Positions 36,915 through 47,825 are shown, numbered from the stretch's first letter. The stretch: DNA of 64,000 nucleotides from Gordonia jinhuaensis (GCF_014639795.1 NZ_BMGC01000006.1:1-64000); one strand, 5' to 3'. Notes: generated by a model not told the origin, from the letters alone. Program-made: numbers and translations.

Positions 36915-37823
36915 TCAGGCGTCGCGCTCGGCGGTGGTGCGCTCGGCCGCGGTGTCTCGCGCCGGACCGGTTCCGTCGGCGCCGGACTCATCGGCGGCCG
37001 ACTCGTCGGCGAGGGCTTCGCGTCCGTTCTCCCGATCGGCGTGGCGCACCAACAGCACCGTGGCCAGGACCGCGACCGCGGTGAGCGGCCACCCCATCCC
37101 GATACGCGCGGCCGCCAGCCAGCCGGTCTGGTTGTGGTCGTAGAGGAATGACTGCACGAGATAACGGATCGCGAACAGCGCCGCCCACACCGCGGTGGCG
37201 ATGTCATAGGCAAGACGCGTACGCCGGCGGTGGCGCCAGCTCGACCCGGCGCCGTTGATCCCGTTCCAGATCACCCCGACCAGCGGCCACCGCACCACGA
37301 TCGAGAGCACGAAGATGACCGCATAGACCAACGTGGTCCAGATGCCGAAGAGGAAGTATCCCTTCGCCGACCCGGTGCGGTGGGCGATATAGGCGCAGAT
37401 CGCCACGCCGATGAATCCCGAGACGGCGGGCTGCAGCTTGTCGCGACGCACCAGCCGGATCACCAGGATCACCGCGGCCGCCGCGAGCGCTGCGATGATC
37501 GCGACCTTCAGATTCCAGATCGCATTGGCCGGCACGAAGACCAGGATGGGGATGGTGGTGTAGATGAGGCCGGAGATACCGCCCATCTGCTCGAGCAGAG
37601 TGGCCGATTCCTCCTCCGCCTCGACGAGTTCGACACGCGGATCGTCAGCGGGATCGAACTGGTCGGGATCGAACTGGTCGGGATTGTGCGAGCGCTGCCC
37701 GGCCGGGACAGTTTGGTGCGCACCTGCCGCGTCTGACGACGCAGAAGTGCCGTCGGAAACGGCCGGCGGCTGCCGTCGGTCGTCAGTGCGATCGTCGCGC
37801 GCGTCGTCGATATCGTCAGTCAC
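36915..37823 (-). CDS. DUF3159 membrane protein (Rv2693c-like)
   Basis: A 302-residue membrane protein with a charged, Asp/Gln-rich N-terminus of about 80 residues. Six hydrophobic segments follow (GLIYTTIPILVFVPANAIWNLKVAIIAALAAAAVILVI...), with the DUF3159 signature FLFGIWTTLVYAVIFVLSIVVRWPLVGVIWN and a Thr/Glu/Asp tail. The family is restricted to Actinobacteria and of unknown function. It follows the OB-fold gene with a 60-bp gap on the same strand. Confidence 0.82.
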   Translation of the reverse strand: MTDDIDDARDDRTDDRRQPPAVSDGTSASSDAAGAHQTVPAGQRSHNPDQFDPDQFDPADDPRVELVEAEEESATLLEQMGGISGLIYTTIPILVFVPANAIWNLKVAIIAALAAAAVILVIRLVRRDKLQPAVSGFIGVAICAYIAHRTGSAKGYFLFGIWTTLVYAVIFVLSIVVRWPLVGVIWNGINGAGSSWRHRRRTRLAYDIATAVWAALFAIRYLVQSFLYDHNQTGWLAAARIGMGWPLTAVAVLATVLLVRHADRENGREALADESAADESGADGTGPARDTAAERTTAERDA

Positions 37824-37883
37824 TGCTCGAGCATGTCCTCACCTACGTCGGTTCCCGTACTCAGCCGGGTCCCGACGGCGTCG

Positions 37884-38255
37884 TCATTCGTCGCCGAGGA
37901 GCTCGTAGTACGGGTTGTACATCACCTTGCGGCCGTCCTTTTCGCCGACGCGGCCACGGACCACGACCTTACGGCCCGGTTCGATGCCGGGGATCCGGTG
38001 TCGGCCCATCCACTTGAGGGTGACGGTCCCCGACCCGTCGAAGAACTCCGCGGCGACGCCGGTCTTGGCCGCCTTCGAGCAAGTCTCGACCGAACGTAGC
38101 TCGCCCTGCATCACGGCATCCTCGCCGCGGACACAGTCGGCGGCGCTACGCGCACCGGCGGCCTTGGACTCCTGTGAGATCTCTTCGGCGTCGAGGGTGT
38201 CGAGATCCTCGGTGAGCCGGCGACCCAGTCGCTTGAGATATCCGGTCGCGCTCAT
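37884..38255 (-). CDS. OB-fold nucleic-acid-binding protein (Rv2694c-like)
   Basis: A 123-residue protein. The C-terminal half is a single OB-fold (VMQGELRSVETC..., SGTVTLKWMGRHRIPGIEPGRKVVVRGRVGEKDGRKVMYNPYYELL). The N-terminal 35 residues are helical (YLKRLGRRLTEDLDTLDAEE). GAGG lies 5 nt before the ATG. OB-fold proteins of this type resemble RecG wedge/RPA-like modules, but no specific role is known. Confidence 0.8.
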   Translation of the reverse strand: MSATGYLKRLGRRLTEDLDTLDAEEISQESKAAGARSAADCVRGEDAVMQGELRSVETCSKAAKTGVAAEFFDGSGTVTLKWMGRHRIPGIEPGRKVVVRGRVGEKDGRKVMYNPYYELLGDE

Positions 38256-38609
38256 GGCTACCTCTTAGTGGTGTGTGAGTGTGTGGTGGGCTGCTGACGT
38301 GACGTCGTGCCGGGGCCACCCGGCGGGCTGTGAGCCCGGATCACGGCGATGACGACGCTTGTTCGCACCACAACGGCCCGGGCCGACTTTCAGGGCATTT
38401 CGGACCGGGAAAACCTCGTCACAGGCACGGTCCTCGTGCTCATCCACGCCACTGTAGACCCGATGGGACACCAAGGCCAAGACCGGCGTGTTCGCGGCTG
38501 GCGAAGCATCCTGAAAACCAGCTCTGAGCTGCGCAGACATCCGTTGCACGCCGCGTCTGGGAACCGTGGTGGCACACCCTGCCGCCCGCGCACCCGAGAC
38601 CACCGGATC
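38256..38609. other. Non-coding gap between OB-fold and DUF3710 genes
   Basis: A 354-bp interval upstream of the OB-fold gene with a GT-rich stretch at 38268-38291 (GTGGTGTGTGAGTGTGTGG). A 112-codon minus-strand reading frame (38265-38603) has no recognisable family, poor composition and no ribosome site, so no gene is called. M. tuberculosis has Rv2695 here on the other strand; no counterpart is visible. Confidence 0.55.
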
Positions 38610-39344
38610 TCAGCGATCGCCACCCTGCTGGTCGCGCAGCTGACGCATCGCCGAGCCGTCGGAGACCTCACCGTTCTCGTCGATGGCCACAGCCCCCTCC
38701 ACGAACGGGTTGGGACCCTCGCCCGACGCCGCCTGCTCCATCATCTGCTGCTGGGCGGCCGCCACCTGCTCGGCGAGTACCGGCGGCAACACCACGGGCA
38801 GCGGCTCACGCGGTGGCGCCGGCTCTGTTCCGCGACGCACCACCGATTCGCTCAACACCGCACGGGCGATCGGGATGAGTTGTTCAGAGGACTCCACCGG
38901 GCCGCTTGCCACGCAGCGAACCAGCCATCGCGGTCCGTCGACGCCGATGAAGTGGTGTCGTCCGCCGGCGATCTCGGCGTCGACCTCACGTCCCCAGTGA
39001 CCGTCGGAGGTGGTGACGGTGGCACCGTCGTTGCGCAACGACTCCGACAGCTCCTTGACCACCTCGCGCCACAGTCCCGGACTACGGGGGGCGGCGAAGG
39101 CGGCCACGTTGATACGCCCATAGGGCGTCACCAGGAATACGCCCTGCGGTTGGTGATCCGGCGACATCTCGACCGTGACCTGTCCACCCTCCACCACCGG
39201 GACGAGTACCGAGCCCAGGTCGAGGTGTGAGTTCTCCAGATCCGGGTCACTGCCGAAATCGGCGATGTCGTAGGGACCGAGACCCTGACCGATCTGCGCC
39301 GGCGCACTCTCGGGCGTCTGCGTGTGGTCGTCTCGTCGAGCCAT
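38610..39344 (-). CDS. DUF3710 protein (Rv2696c-like)
   Basis: A 244-residue protein. The DUF3710 core is LGPYDIADFGSD..., LDLGSVLVPVVEGGQVTVEMSPDHQPQGVFLVTPYGRINVAAFAAPRSPGLWREVVKELSESL, and IGVDGPRWLVRCVASGP. No membrane segment. ATG 39344 has AAGGA upstream (GGAAGGACATCTG). The family is actinobacterial with unknown function and is almost always next to dut, as here. Confidence 0.85.
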   Translation of the reverse strand: MARRDDHTQTPESAPAQIGQGLGPYDIADFGSDPDLENSHLDLGSVLVPVVEGGQVTVEMSPDHQPQGVFLVTPYGRINVAAFAAPRSPGLWREVVKELSESLRNDGATVTTSDGHWGREVDAEIAGGRHHFIGVDGPRWLVRCVASGPVESSEQLIPIARAVLSESVVRRGTEPAPPREPLPVVLPPVLAEQVAAAQQQMMEQAASGEGPNPFVEGAVAIDENGEVSDGSAMRQLRDQQGGDR

Positions 39345-39447
39345 CAGATGTCCTTCCGATCTGTTGAGGTTCACTCGCCTGCCGGGCCACCGGCTGGCGG
39401 GGTCGTGGTGCGAGGGTTCGTGGTGCGATCTTGGGTGCCGTTCGCGG

Positions 39448-40065
39448 TCAGGGTCGCGCGTGGTCGGGCTCATGCCCCGTCCCCGCCTCGCCTGCAGTCG
39501 CCGCCTCGCCTGCCGCCCGGGAGGTCGACGGATCCGACGCGGTCGAGTCGTCCGAGGCGGTCAGCAGCGCATGTCCGCCACTGCTGCCGTAGCCGCCGTC
39601 CCCACGCGAGGTGTCCGACAGTTCGTCCACCTCGACGAACATCGGCAACTCCACGCGCTGCACGAGCAGCTGCGCGATGCGATCCCCTCGCGCGATCTCG
39701 ATCGGCGACCGGGGGTCGTGGTTGATCAGGCAGACCTTGATCTCGCCGCGGTACCCCGCATCGATGGTGCCCGGGGTGTTGACGATCGACAGTCCGGCTC
39801 GCGCGGCGAGTCCCGACCGCGGGTGCACCAGGCCCACGGTGCCGATGGGCAACGCGATCGCGATGCCGGTGCCCACCACCGCGCGTTCACCCGGGGCGAT
39901 GGTGACGTCACTGGTCGAGCAGAGGTCGACGCCGGCGTCCTCGGGATGGGCTCGATGGGGCGCGGGGATTCCGTCGTCGAGGCGGCGGAACTCGACCGCG
40001 TCGATCCGTGGACTCGTCGCGCCGCCGGCGGCGGCCGGTTCGATGAGCGGTGCATCGCTGGTCAC
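39448..40065 (-). CDS. dut: Deoxyuridine 5'-triphosphate nucleotidohydrolase
   Basis: A 205-residue dUTPase, longer than the usual 154 residues. The five trimeric-dUTPase motifs are visible: [40 protein letters not shown] (catalytic Asp), GDRIAQLLV and the Gly-rich [13 protein letters not shown]. The extra length is a C-terminal low-complexity tail ([16 protein letters not shown]). Hydrolyses dUTP to dUMP. Divergent from the DUF3093 gene with a 23-bp gap. Confidence 0.93.
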   Translation of the reverse strand: MTSDAPLIEPAAAGGATSPRIDAVEFRRLDDGIPAPHRAHPEDAGVDLCSTSDVTIAPGERAVVGTGIAIALPIGTVGLVHPRSGLAARAGLSIVNTPGTIDAGYRGEIKVCLINHDPRSPIEIARGDRIAQLLVQRVELPMFVEVDELSDTSRGDGGYGSSGGHALLTASDDSTASDPSTSRAAGEAATAGEAGTGHEPDHARP

Positions 40066-40088
40066 AACGGGCAGACTACGCTGACGGC

Positions 40089-40658
40089 GTGTCCGACTCC
40101 CCGACCCCCGACTCCCGACCCGGCGACCGCCGCGCGGGGCTGCGCTACCACGAACGCCTCTATGTGCCGTGGTGGTGGTGGCCCTGTGCGGCCGTGGTGG
40201 TCGGCGTTGTCGGTTATGAGGTGAAAATCGCGACGGGACACCAGATCTGGAGCACCGTCGCCTACATCGTCCTCGCGGTGATCGCCGTGTGGTTGCTGTG
40301 GTCGATGGGGCGCGTGAGTGTGTCGGTCACCGACGATCGCGAGTTGATCGCGCACAAGGCGCGCCTGCCGGTCTCGGTCATCGACCGCGCCGCCTCGGTT
40401 CCTGCCAGCGCGAAGTCCGCGGCTCTCGGCCGCCAGCTCGACCCTGCCGCATACCTGATGCATCGCGCGTGGGTGAAGACGATGGTGCTGGTGGTCCTCG
40501 ACGATCCCGACGACCCGACGCCCTATTGGTTGGTGAGCACCCGTCATCCCGATCGCGTCATCGCCGCTCTCGGTCTGCGCGATGCGTTGACGGAGTCGGG
40601 TGAATCCAACGATTCGGGCACGCCGTCGCGGTCGACCGGCGACGAACACGACGACTGA
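40089..40658 (+). CDS. DUF3093 membrane protein (Rv2698-like)
   Basis: A 189-residue protein with two membrane helices ([34 protein letters not shown]) and a cytoplasmic domain carrying the DUF3093 hallmark [40 protein letters not shown] 40089. Unknown function; conserved neighbour of dut in Mycobacteriales. Confidence 0.83.
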   Translation: MSDSPTPDSRPGDRRAGLRYHERLYVPWWWWPCAAVVVGVVGYEVKIATGHQIWSTVAYIVLAVIAVWLLWSMGRVSVSVTDDRELIAHKARLPVSVIDRAASVPASAKSAALGRQLDPAAYLMHRAWVKTMVLVVLDDPDDPTPYWLVSTRHPDRVIAALGLRDALTESGESNDSGTPSRSTGDEHDD

Positions 40659-40756
40659 CACCGTGACGGCCGGCCAGGTTCAGCTGCGCTGACGACCCGA
40701 GCGGCCTCGCCGCCGGCCCGGGCCTCGCAGGGGAACTCCTCAGGAAAAACCTTCGG

Positions 40757-40803
40757 ACACAACGAAACGGACCCCCAGAAGGTCGGGGGTCCGTGTTCGT
40801 TGT
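40757..40803. terminator. Bidirectional terminator hairpin between DUF3093 and DUF4193 genes
   Basis: CGGACCCCC pairs with GGGGGTCCG around AGAAGGTC, extended by ACAACGAA / TTCGTTGT flanks. It lies between convergent genes. Confidence 0.75.
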
Positions 40804-40887
40804 CGTGCGCCCGGAGACGCTGCGTCCCACGTGGGGCCGGGGCGAGGCGTCGTCCCTGATGCGGCCACCGCTCGGGCGGCCGTCACC

Positions 40888-41187
40888 TCATGCGCAGTCG
40901 ATGCAGATGCGCGAATTGCCGTTCTCACGAGCGAGCCGGCTCCGGTGATAGACCAGAAAACAACTCGTGCAGGTGAATTCGTCATCCTGCTTGGGGATGA
41001 CACGAACGGAGAGTTCCTCTCCGGACAGGTCGGCACCGGGAAGCTCGAAGGACTCGGCGGTGTCGCTTTCGTCGACATCGACGGAAGCTGCCTGCACCTC
41101 GCTGCGCCGTGCCTTCAGTTCTTCCAGTGAATCCTCACCGAGGTCTTCGGTCTCGGTGCGGCGCGGTGCGTCGTAATCAGTAGCCAT
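40888..41187 (-). CDS. DUF4193 protein with zinc-ribbon-like C-terminus (Rv2699c-like)
   Basis: A 99-residue acidic protein. The N-terminal part (TETEDLGEDSLEELKARRSE) is helical. The C-terminal part has CTSCFLVYHRSRLARENG..CIDCA, two CxxC pairs suited to bind zinc. DUF4193 is conserved and highly expressed in Mycobacteriales; its role is unsettled. Divergent from cei across a 360-bp promoter region. Confidence 0.88.
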   Translation of the reverse strand: MATDYDAPRRTETEDLGEDSLEELKARRSEVQAASVDVDESDTAESFELPGADLSGEELSVRVIPKQDDEFTCTSCFLVYHRSRLARENGNSRICIDCA

Positions 41188-41547
41188 GTTGTTGCCTCAC
41201 TCTGTCGATGCAGCGTCCGTTGATCGGCTTGTGACCGAGCGGAACCGTTCGGGCTGGTTTTCAGACCGACGGGTTCCGATGTGATCGACGCGGCCGACGT
41301 TGAACCCCGACGATGCTCACAGCACAAACGACGAGGCACTCGAAATCGTTGCCGTCGCCAGCAATCGATTTTGTGAAATACGCCACACCTTCCGATCGGG
41401 GGGTGTAGGCGGATCACCATCGAAAGCGAACGGAACTTACCAAACGACATCCCCGATTTCAAGAGTCGCTCAATTCCGTATCCTGCGGCGCGGGCACCGT
41501 AAGGTGAGGGCGCAATCGCGCTCGCGGCCGGACACGGAAGGCAGACG
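41188..41547. other. Divergent promoter region DUF4193 / cei
   Basis: A 360-bp non-coding interval with lower GC than its surroundings (AATCGATTTTGTGAAATACGC around 41366). It must carry promoters for both divergent genes; no individual hexamer pair is strong enough to call. Confidence 0.5.
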
Positions 41548-42255
41548 GTGGTTTCACAGATCACGACCGGACACCCGACCGACAGACGGGGCCGTCCCTA
41601 TCGTCGCCGACGCTATGCGCCTGCGATCGTCCTAGTGGTAGTCCTGCTGGTGATCGCGGGCGTGGTCTGGATCATCGCAGCCGCCTCGGGAGGGTCGAGC
41701 GCCGTGCCCGTCGCCTGCCCGGCACCTCCGAGCCCATCGGCCTCCCCCACCGCTGCCACCCCCGGTCAGGCACCCGCGGCCAACGCCGTCCCGGTCAAGC
41801 ACACCGTCGTCGCCGAATCGTCGATGCTCGGCGAGCAGCCCGCCGCCCTGTCCACCTTCCAGGTACGCGTGCTCAACGCCTCCGGCCAGCGTGGTGCCGC
41901 GCAGAACGCGCTCGACGACCTGACCTCGCTGGGATTCCGGCAGGCATCCACCGACCCCTACGCCGACGACACCCTCTACTCCGACCCGATGGATTGCGTC
42001 GCGCAGATCCGGTTCGGCGACGCGACCAAGGCCGCCGCGGCGGCGGTCTGGGTCGCGGTACCCTGCGCCGAACTCGTCAACGACGGACGCAGCGGGTCGG
42101 TGGTCGACCTGGCGCTCGGGGAGCACTACACCTCGACCGAACAGTCCCAGGACGCCCAGGCAGCGCTCGATGCATTGCGTACCGCCGACCCGAACAATGC
42201 GAAGACCGCGGTGGATCCCTCACTCGTGCGGGCGGTACACAAGAACGCGTGCTGA
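41548..42255 (+). CDS. cei: Envelope integrity protein Cei (LytR_C domain)
   Basis: A 235-residue membrane-anchored protein. A basic N-terminus (DRRGRPYRRRRYAP) precedes one membrane helix (AIVLVVVLLVIAGVVWIIAAA), a Pro/Ser/Ala-rich linker, and a LytR_C domain (STFQVRVLNASGQRGAAQNALDDLTSLGFRQA). Orthologues in mycobacteria support envelope integrity. GTG 41548 follows AAGG. Position matches Rv2700. Confidence 0.85.
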   Translation: MVSQITTGHPTDRRGRPYRRRRYAPAIVLVVVLLVIAGVVWIIAAASGGSSAVPVACPAPPSPSASPTAATPGQAPAANAVPVKHTVVAESSMLGEQPAALSTFQVRVLNASGQRGAAQNALDDLTSLGFRQASTDPYADDTLYSDPMDCVAQIRFGDATKAAAAAVWVAVPCAELVNDGRSGSVVDLALGEHYTSTEQSQDAQAALDALRTADPNNAKTAVDPSLVRAVHKNAC

Positions 42256-42322
42256 GTCCTGTCGATGCGCTGAATCGCGTCGATGTGTCGGGTCCTGGCG
42301 ATCTGTCGGGTCCTGGCGGGCT
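42251..42322. repeat. Four 18-bp tandem repeats starting at the cei stop
   Basis: Units at 42251, 42269, 42287 and 42305 follow the pattern GCTGAGTCCTGTCGATGC; units 3 and 4 are the most alike (GTCGGGTCCTGGCG..CT). The cei stop is in unit 1 and an in-frame TGA recurs in unit 2. Confidence 0.8.
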
Positions 42323-42368
42323 GTCAGCCCCCTGACCACGTCCGGCAGCGGCCACCTGCCTGCCGAGA

Positions 42369-43307
42369 TCACTTCGGGATCGGGTCGAGCGCGCCGAGTT
42401 CGTCGAGTAGCGCTGTGAGCTCCTCGGCGATTCCCGGCGCCGCCGCGAGGGTGAGGTCACCGTCATCCGAGCGCGAGGCCGCCGACGGGAGCCGGAGCAT
42501 CGCGCCGGCCTCCTCAGCGATCAGCGAGCCTGCCGCCCAGTCCCACGGACTCAGTCCGTGCTCGAAGTGGGCGTCGACCACACCGTCTGCAACCATGCAC
42601 AGATCCAGTGCGGCCGAACCGATTCGGCGCAGGTCGCGGATCCGGGGCAACAACGCCGCAGCGATCTGGCCCTGCCGTCGGCGGCGCGCGGCGGCATAAC
42701 CGAATCCGGTGGCCACCAGCGAGAGGTCAACGCTGTCGGCTGAGGAGGCCCGCAGTCGACGCGCCGACGTCGACCCGAGATCGGCGACGAAGGATCCAGC
42801 CCCACGCGTCGCGAAGAACACCCGTCGGCCCGCCACGTCGGCGACAGCTCCGGCCACCGACACACCGTCGATCTGCGCGGCGATCGACACCGCGTAGGCG
42901 GGCACGCCGTAGAGGAAGTTCACTGTGCCGTCGATGGGGTCGATCACCCAGCGAACCCCATCGGGAACCTCGACGCTGCCGCCGTCCTCCTCACCGAGCA
43001 CCGAGTCGTCGGGGCGCAGGTCTGCCAGCTGCCCGCGGATCAGCCCCTCGGTCTCGGTGTCGACGACGGTCACCGGATCGGTCGGGCTCGACTTCGTCGC
43101 GACCAGTTCGGCCGCAGCCGTCGGCTCGCCGGTATCGCCCCGCGAGTCGCGATCGAACAGTTCGCGACGGCGCACACGGACATGGTCGGCGGCGCGCTCG
43201 GCGAGTCCGCGCGCGATCGTCGTCAGGTCCGCGGCGACCGTGTCGGTCTCATCCGCGCCGGCATCGGCATCGAGTTGCGCGCCCACGTGGTGGGTCTCAT
43301 CAGTCAC
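42369..43307 (-). CDS. suhB: Inositol monophosphatase family protein
   Basis: A 312-residue Mg-dependent phosphatase. VRWVIDPIDGTVNFLYGVPAYAVSIA is the central metal motif, VLGEEDGG the upstream acidic motif, and GLSPWDWAAGSLIAEEAGA the C-terminal one. It probably dephosphorylates myo-inositol-1-phosphate, needed for phosphatidylinositol and mannolipids. The GTG giving TDETHHVG is chosen; a GTG two codons earlier is equally possible. Corresponds to Rv2701c. Divergent from ppgK. Confidence 0.88.
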   Translation of the reverse strand: MTDETHHVGAQLDADAGADETDTVAADLTTIARGLAERAADHVRVRRRELFDRDSRGDTGEPTAAAELVATKSSPTDPVTVVDTETEGLIRGQLADLRPDDSVLGEEDGGSVEVPDGVRWVIDPIDGTVNFLYGVPAYAVSIAAQIDGVSVAGAVADVAGRRVFFATRGAGSFVADLGSTSARRLRASSADSVDLSLVATGFGYAAARRRRQGQIAAALLPRIRDLRRIGSAALDLCMVADGVVDAHFEHGLSPWDWAAGSLIAEEAGAMLRLPSAASRSDDGDLTLAAAPGIAEELTALLDELGALDPIPK

Positions 43308-43698
43308 CCACACACCGTGACACAGACGCGGCCCGCGTGGGCGATCCCACCGCGAACGGACATGTCGGACGGGTGGTCGCCGAAAAATTCCGGCAATTCG
43401 AAATTCGCGGGTGGTCAAGCGAATTCAGTGCGCGTCGATCAGCAGCGCACCCGTGGTGCGCCCACTAGCCTGAGGGTGTGAACAGCGTCGACTACCGCGC
43501 GATCTCGTGATGGCAGCGACCACTCGGTACCCGCGCACCACCGCGTGTACTGATCCACCCGCCCCGACAACTCCACAGCAGTGACATCGCAAGAGCAGTG
43601 ACAACTCAACAGCAGCGACCACTCACGAGCAGTGACAACTCCACACCGCAGTGCACGACATCACCAGTCACCGCACAGTACCCAGCGAAGGGACCAAC
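43308..43698. other. Divergent region suhB / ppgK with degenerate repeats
   Basis: A 391-bp non-coding interval. At 43564-43656 a degenerate unit AGCAGTGACAACTC(A/C)ACA recurs three to four times (clear copies at 43594-43611 and 43628-43645). Promoters for both genes should be here. Confidence 0.55.
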
Positions 43699-44493
43699 AT
43701 GTCCGGCGAAGCCAGTAGCAGTCGTTCCACGCAGTCCAGTAGCGCCAAGCAGGGTTTCGGCGTCGATGTGGGCGGGTCGGGGATCAAGGGCGGGATCGTC
43801 GATCTGGAGACCGGAGCGCTCGTGGGCGAGCGTTTCAAGGTCCTCACCCCCCATCCGGCCACACCCGACGGGGTCGCCGGCGGTGTGCGCGAGGTGGTGG
43901 AGCACTTCGGGTGGTCGGGTCCGGTCGGGATCACGATTCCGGCGGTGGTGACCAACGGTGTGGCGCGCACCGCCGCCAACATCGACGACTCCTGGATCGG
44001 TGTCGACGCCACACAGCTGTTCACCGAGTACCTCGATCGAGACGACGTGTCAGTACTCAACGACGCCGACGCAGCGGGGATGGCCGAGCAGCGTTACGGC
44101 GCCGGCCGCGACGTCAGCGGTGTGGTGATCCTGCTGACCTTCGGCACCGGCATCGGGTCGGCGTTGCTGGTCGGCGACACCCTGGTGCCCAACACCGAGC
44201 TGGGCCACCTGCAGGTGGGCAAGAAGGAAGCCGAGAAGCAGGCCAGTTCCAAAGTGAAGACCGACAAGGACTGGTCGTACAAGAAGTGGGCCAAGCACGT
44301 GTCGACAGTTCTCGAGGAGTACGAGAAGTTGTTCTGGCCGAATCTGTTCATCGCCGGTGGTGGCATCAGCCGTAAGTCCGACAAGTGGATTCCCAAGCTC
44401 ACCAACACCGTGCCGGTGGTGCCGGCGAGCCTGGCCAACACCGCGGGCATCGTCGGTGCGGCGATGGCCGCCGAGCAGGGTCTGCATCCCTGA
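43699..44493 (+). CDS. ppgK: Polyphosphate/ATP glucokinase
   Basis: A 264-residue ROK-type kinase. FGVDVGGSGIKGGIVDLE is the phosphate-1 motif, NDADAAGMAEQRYGAG the catalytic-Asp loop, LTFGTGIGSALL the phosphate-2 motif, and the Lys-rich insert KKEAEKQASSKVKTDKDWSYKKW is typical of polyphosphate-using glucokinases. It phosphorylates glucose using polyphosphate or ATP. GAAGGGA precedes the ATG. Upstream neighbour of sigA as in M. tuberculosis (Rv2702-Rv2703). Confidence 0.92.
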   Translation: MSGEASSSRSTQSSSAKQGFGVDVGGSGIKGGIVDLETGALVGERFKVLTPHPATPDGVAGGVREVVEHFGWSGPVGITIPAVVTNGVARTAANIDDSWIGVDATQLFTEYLDRDDVSVLNDADAAGMAEQRYGAGRDVSGVVILLTFGTGIGSALLVGDTLVPNTELGHLQVGKKEAEKQASSKVKTDKDWSYKKWAKHVSTVLEEYEKLFWPNLFIAGGGISRKSDKWIPKLTNTVPVVPASLANTAGIVGAAMAAEQGLHP

Positions 44494-44517
44494 TTCGCGA
44501 TATCCCTGATTCGCGAT
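44486..44517. repeat. Perfect 16-bp tandem duplication spanning the ppgK stop
   Basis: ATCCCTGATTCGCGAT occurs twice in direct succession (44486-44501, 44502-44517). The stop TGA (44491-44493) is in copy one; the second TGA is in another frame. Confidence 0.95.
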
Positions 44518-44804
44518 CCCCGGCCAGATGCCGAGCGGACTCCCGGCTGGTCACCGACCTGATCCCGTGCGATCCCGCAGACTCGGCACAGCTGCCCGAA
44601 CGAGGCACTGTGGTGCCCTCGTTGCCGGTGTGCACCGCGGCTGACCTGGTGCTGCGACGAATTCGATCTCGGTGTCGTTACAATGGCGTGGTCTGGCATT
44701 AACCCAGACCACTCAAGCCCCCCACCTGCGCCGGCCGGACAGCACATTCAGCGTGCCCTGCCACCAACGGCGCAGTGAAGTTGAAGCGTCGCGAAAGGTC
44801 GTAC
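44494..44804 (+). promoter_or_regulatory. sigA upstream region with -10 element
   Basis: A 311-bp non-coding region. TTACAATGG provides a good -10 (TACAAT at 44679-44684); no clear -35 lies 17 bp upstream. The leader from there to the GTG start is about 115 nt. Confidence 0.5.
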
Positions 44805-46286
<1,482 letters not shown>

Positions 46287-46648
46287 CCGCTCCTCCCGAG
46301 CGACCATCCGACACCCGTTCGGACCCACCGACTGCGCCCTGTCCCCTCGGACGGGGCGCAGTCGCGTCCGCCGGAAGCCGCGTGGGGACACCGGCGTGGG
46401 AACAGGACCACTGGCGCGGGGACACCGAATCGATGTCACCTACCGCGGCAATAGTTGCCGTTCCGTTGCCGAGGACCGGCCGATCCCGTGGCACTCTGGA
46501 GGTCCGACGGGGGGTTCTCCGCGTGAGCGACCGGCCGGCAGTGTCGTCGCATCGCGAGACGTCGATCCCACCCGCGCACTGCGCTGACGCCGGAGTCACC
46601 GGGTCAGACGTCGCTCGCGCGGGTCACATCCAGATGCAGGAGATCACC
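46287..46648. other. Intergenic region after sigA
   Basis: A 362-bp interval with the sigA terminator near its left end; otherwise no gene, repeat or clear promoter was recognised before the small DUF3263-like gene. Confidence 0.5.
46330..46363 (+). terminator. Hairpin terminator of sigA
   Basis: GACTGCGCCC pairs with GGGCGCAGTC around a 14-nt loop, 44 nt after the sigA stop. No T-tract. Confidence 0.6.
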
Positions 46649-46876
46649 ATGTCCTCACCGATCGATCCTCGTCGCCTGTACGAGTTCGAGAGCCGCTGGC
46701 TCGAACACGGCGGCGGACCGGCCGACCAGATCCGGTCGGAGTTCGGCCTCAGCGTGCCCGAGTTCTTCGTCACACTGCAGAACAGCCTTGAGGTCGCCCC
46801 TCCCGTCGACGTCCCACCGGCGCGGGTCGACAGGATGCGCGCCGTCTCCCGCAAGCGACTGTGGCTGGAGCGCTGA
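46649..46876 (+). CDS. Small DUF3263-like protein
   Basis: A 75-residue protein: RLYEFESRWLEHGGGPADQIRSEFGLSVPEFFVTLQNSLE resembles the DUF3263 pattern (short helical protein with a FE..W..hGG.K...I...FG.S...Y...L motif). AGGAG lies 6 nt before ATG 46649; an earlier in-frame ATG at 46634 gives five more residues. Ends KRLWLER. Function unknown. Confidence 0.75.
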   Translation: MSSPIDPRRLYEFESRWLEHGGGPADQIRSEFGLSVPEFFVTLQNSLEVAPPVDVPPARVDRMRAVSRKRLWLER

Positions 46877-46932
46877 CGGCCAGCAGCTGCACTCCGTCGG
46901 GGACCGCAGTCGGTGCCCACCCGCCCGAGATC

Positions 46933-47334
46933 TCAGTCGGTGACCTCGGGTGGCAGAGCCGGCGCGACAAACACCCCACCCTCCCCGGGGAGATAGCGAC
47001 TGGTCGCGGTCACCGCCGCCACCGGCAGTCGGCCGTACAGATGCGGGAACACCTGGCCGTCCGGGCTCGGCGGTGATCCCTGCTCGTAGCGGATCTCACC
47101 GTCTACGCGTGCCGGGTCGATCCACAGCAGCACCAGATCATCGCGACCGGCGTAGAAGGCGTTGGCAGGCACAGCGACGGTGTGCGGCTGGCTGAGGTGG
47201 ATGAATCCGTCGGCCGCCGCTGTCGGCGGGATCACCTCTCCTGAGGTTCTGGCCTCGTCCCACGCCGCCAGCCCGCACAGATGCACGACCACACCGGCCT
47301 TCTCACCGCCCATCTGCTCATCCTGCTGATCCAT
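46933..47334 (-). CDS. DUF952 protein
   Basis: A 133-residue protein of the DUF952 family: VVHLCGLAAWDEARTSGEVIPPTAAADGFIHLSQPHTVAVPANAFY, DLVLLWIDPARVDGEIRYEQG and FPHLYGRLPVAAV are the family motifs. Related in fold to ADP-ribosyltransferase-like domains by published comparison, but no activity is established. GCAGGAG lies 9 nt upstream of the ATG. Confidence 0.82.
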   Translation of the reverse strand: MDQQDEQMGGEKAGVVVHLCGLAAWDEARTSGEVIPPTAAADGFIHLSQPHTVAVPANAFYAGRDDLVLLWIDPARVDGEIRYEQGSPPSPDGQVFPHLYGRLPVAAVTATSRYLPGEGGVFVAPALPPEVTD

Positions 47335-47615
47335 CGCGATCGACTCCTGCTTCCTCGCTGGTATGTCTTCTGGGCTGGTACATCTCTGGGCTGGCACATT
47401 CCCTGCTGCACGATTCCCGCTGCTCGCGCACCGCGTTTGTGTCGAGCATCCCCGTCCGCGACGGGCCGTGTAACGGATGAGTGACGAGACTCGCAGAATG
47501 CGGGTGGGAACAATACCGAGCCGCCAAACGTCTGACAGAGTGAGGGTGACGCGCCAGACCTGGTGCGTCAGCTCGCGAAGGGACGGCGCAACGCTCGCCC
47601 GGGACGGAGGAACCA

Positions 47616-47825
47616 ATGCCAGACATCGTGACCACAACACCCCCGATCTCCATGCCGCTCACTGCCGCAGATCGGTGTGACCGCTGCAGCGCTGCTGCAC
47701 GTGTACGCGCCACACTCCCGGCAGGCGGTGAACTGCTGTTCTGCCGCCACCACTTCAACGAGCACGAGGCACGTCTGGTCGACATGGGTGCCACTGTCAC
47801 CACCCACGACGAGGAACTCGTCTAG
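47616..47825 (+). CDS. DUF7455 small Cys/His protein
   Basis: A 69-residue protein conserved in Actinobacteria: LTAADRCDRCSAAARVRATLPAGGELLFCRHHFNEHEARL. CxxC and CxHH suggest one zinc site. GGAGG before the ATG (GACGGAGGAACCA). Known as an abundant small protein next to sigma-factor regions; function unsettled. Confidence 0.83.
   Translation: MPDIVTTTPPISMPLTAADRCDRCSAAARVRATLPAGGELLFCRHHFNEHEARLVDMGATVTTHDEELV

Noticed and set aside
38265-38603. 112-codon minus-strand gene in the OB-fold/DUF3710 gap
   Set aside because: No ribosome site, no family, and composition of random high-GC DNA.
43564-43656. CRISPR-like array upstream of ppgK
   Set aside because: Units are short and degenerate with irregular spacing and no cas genes; treated as simple degenerate repeats.
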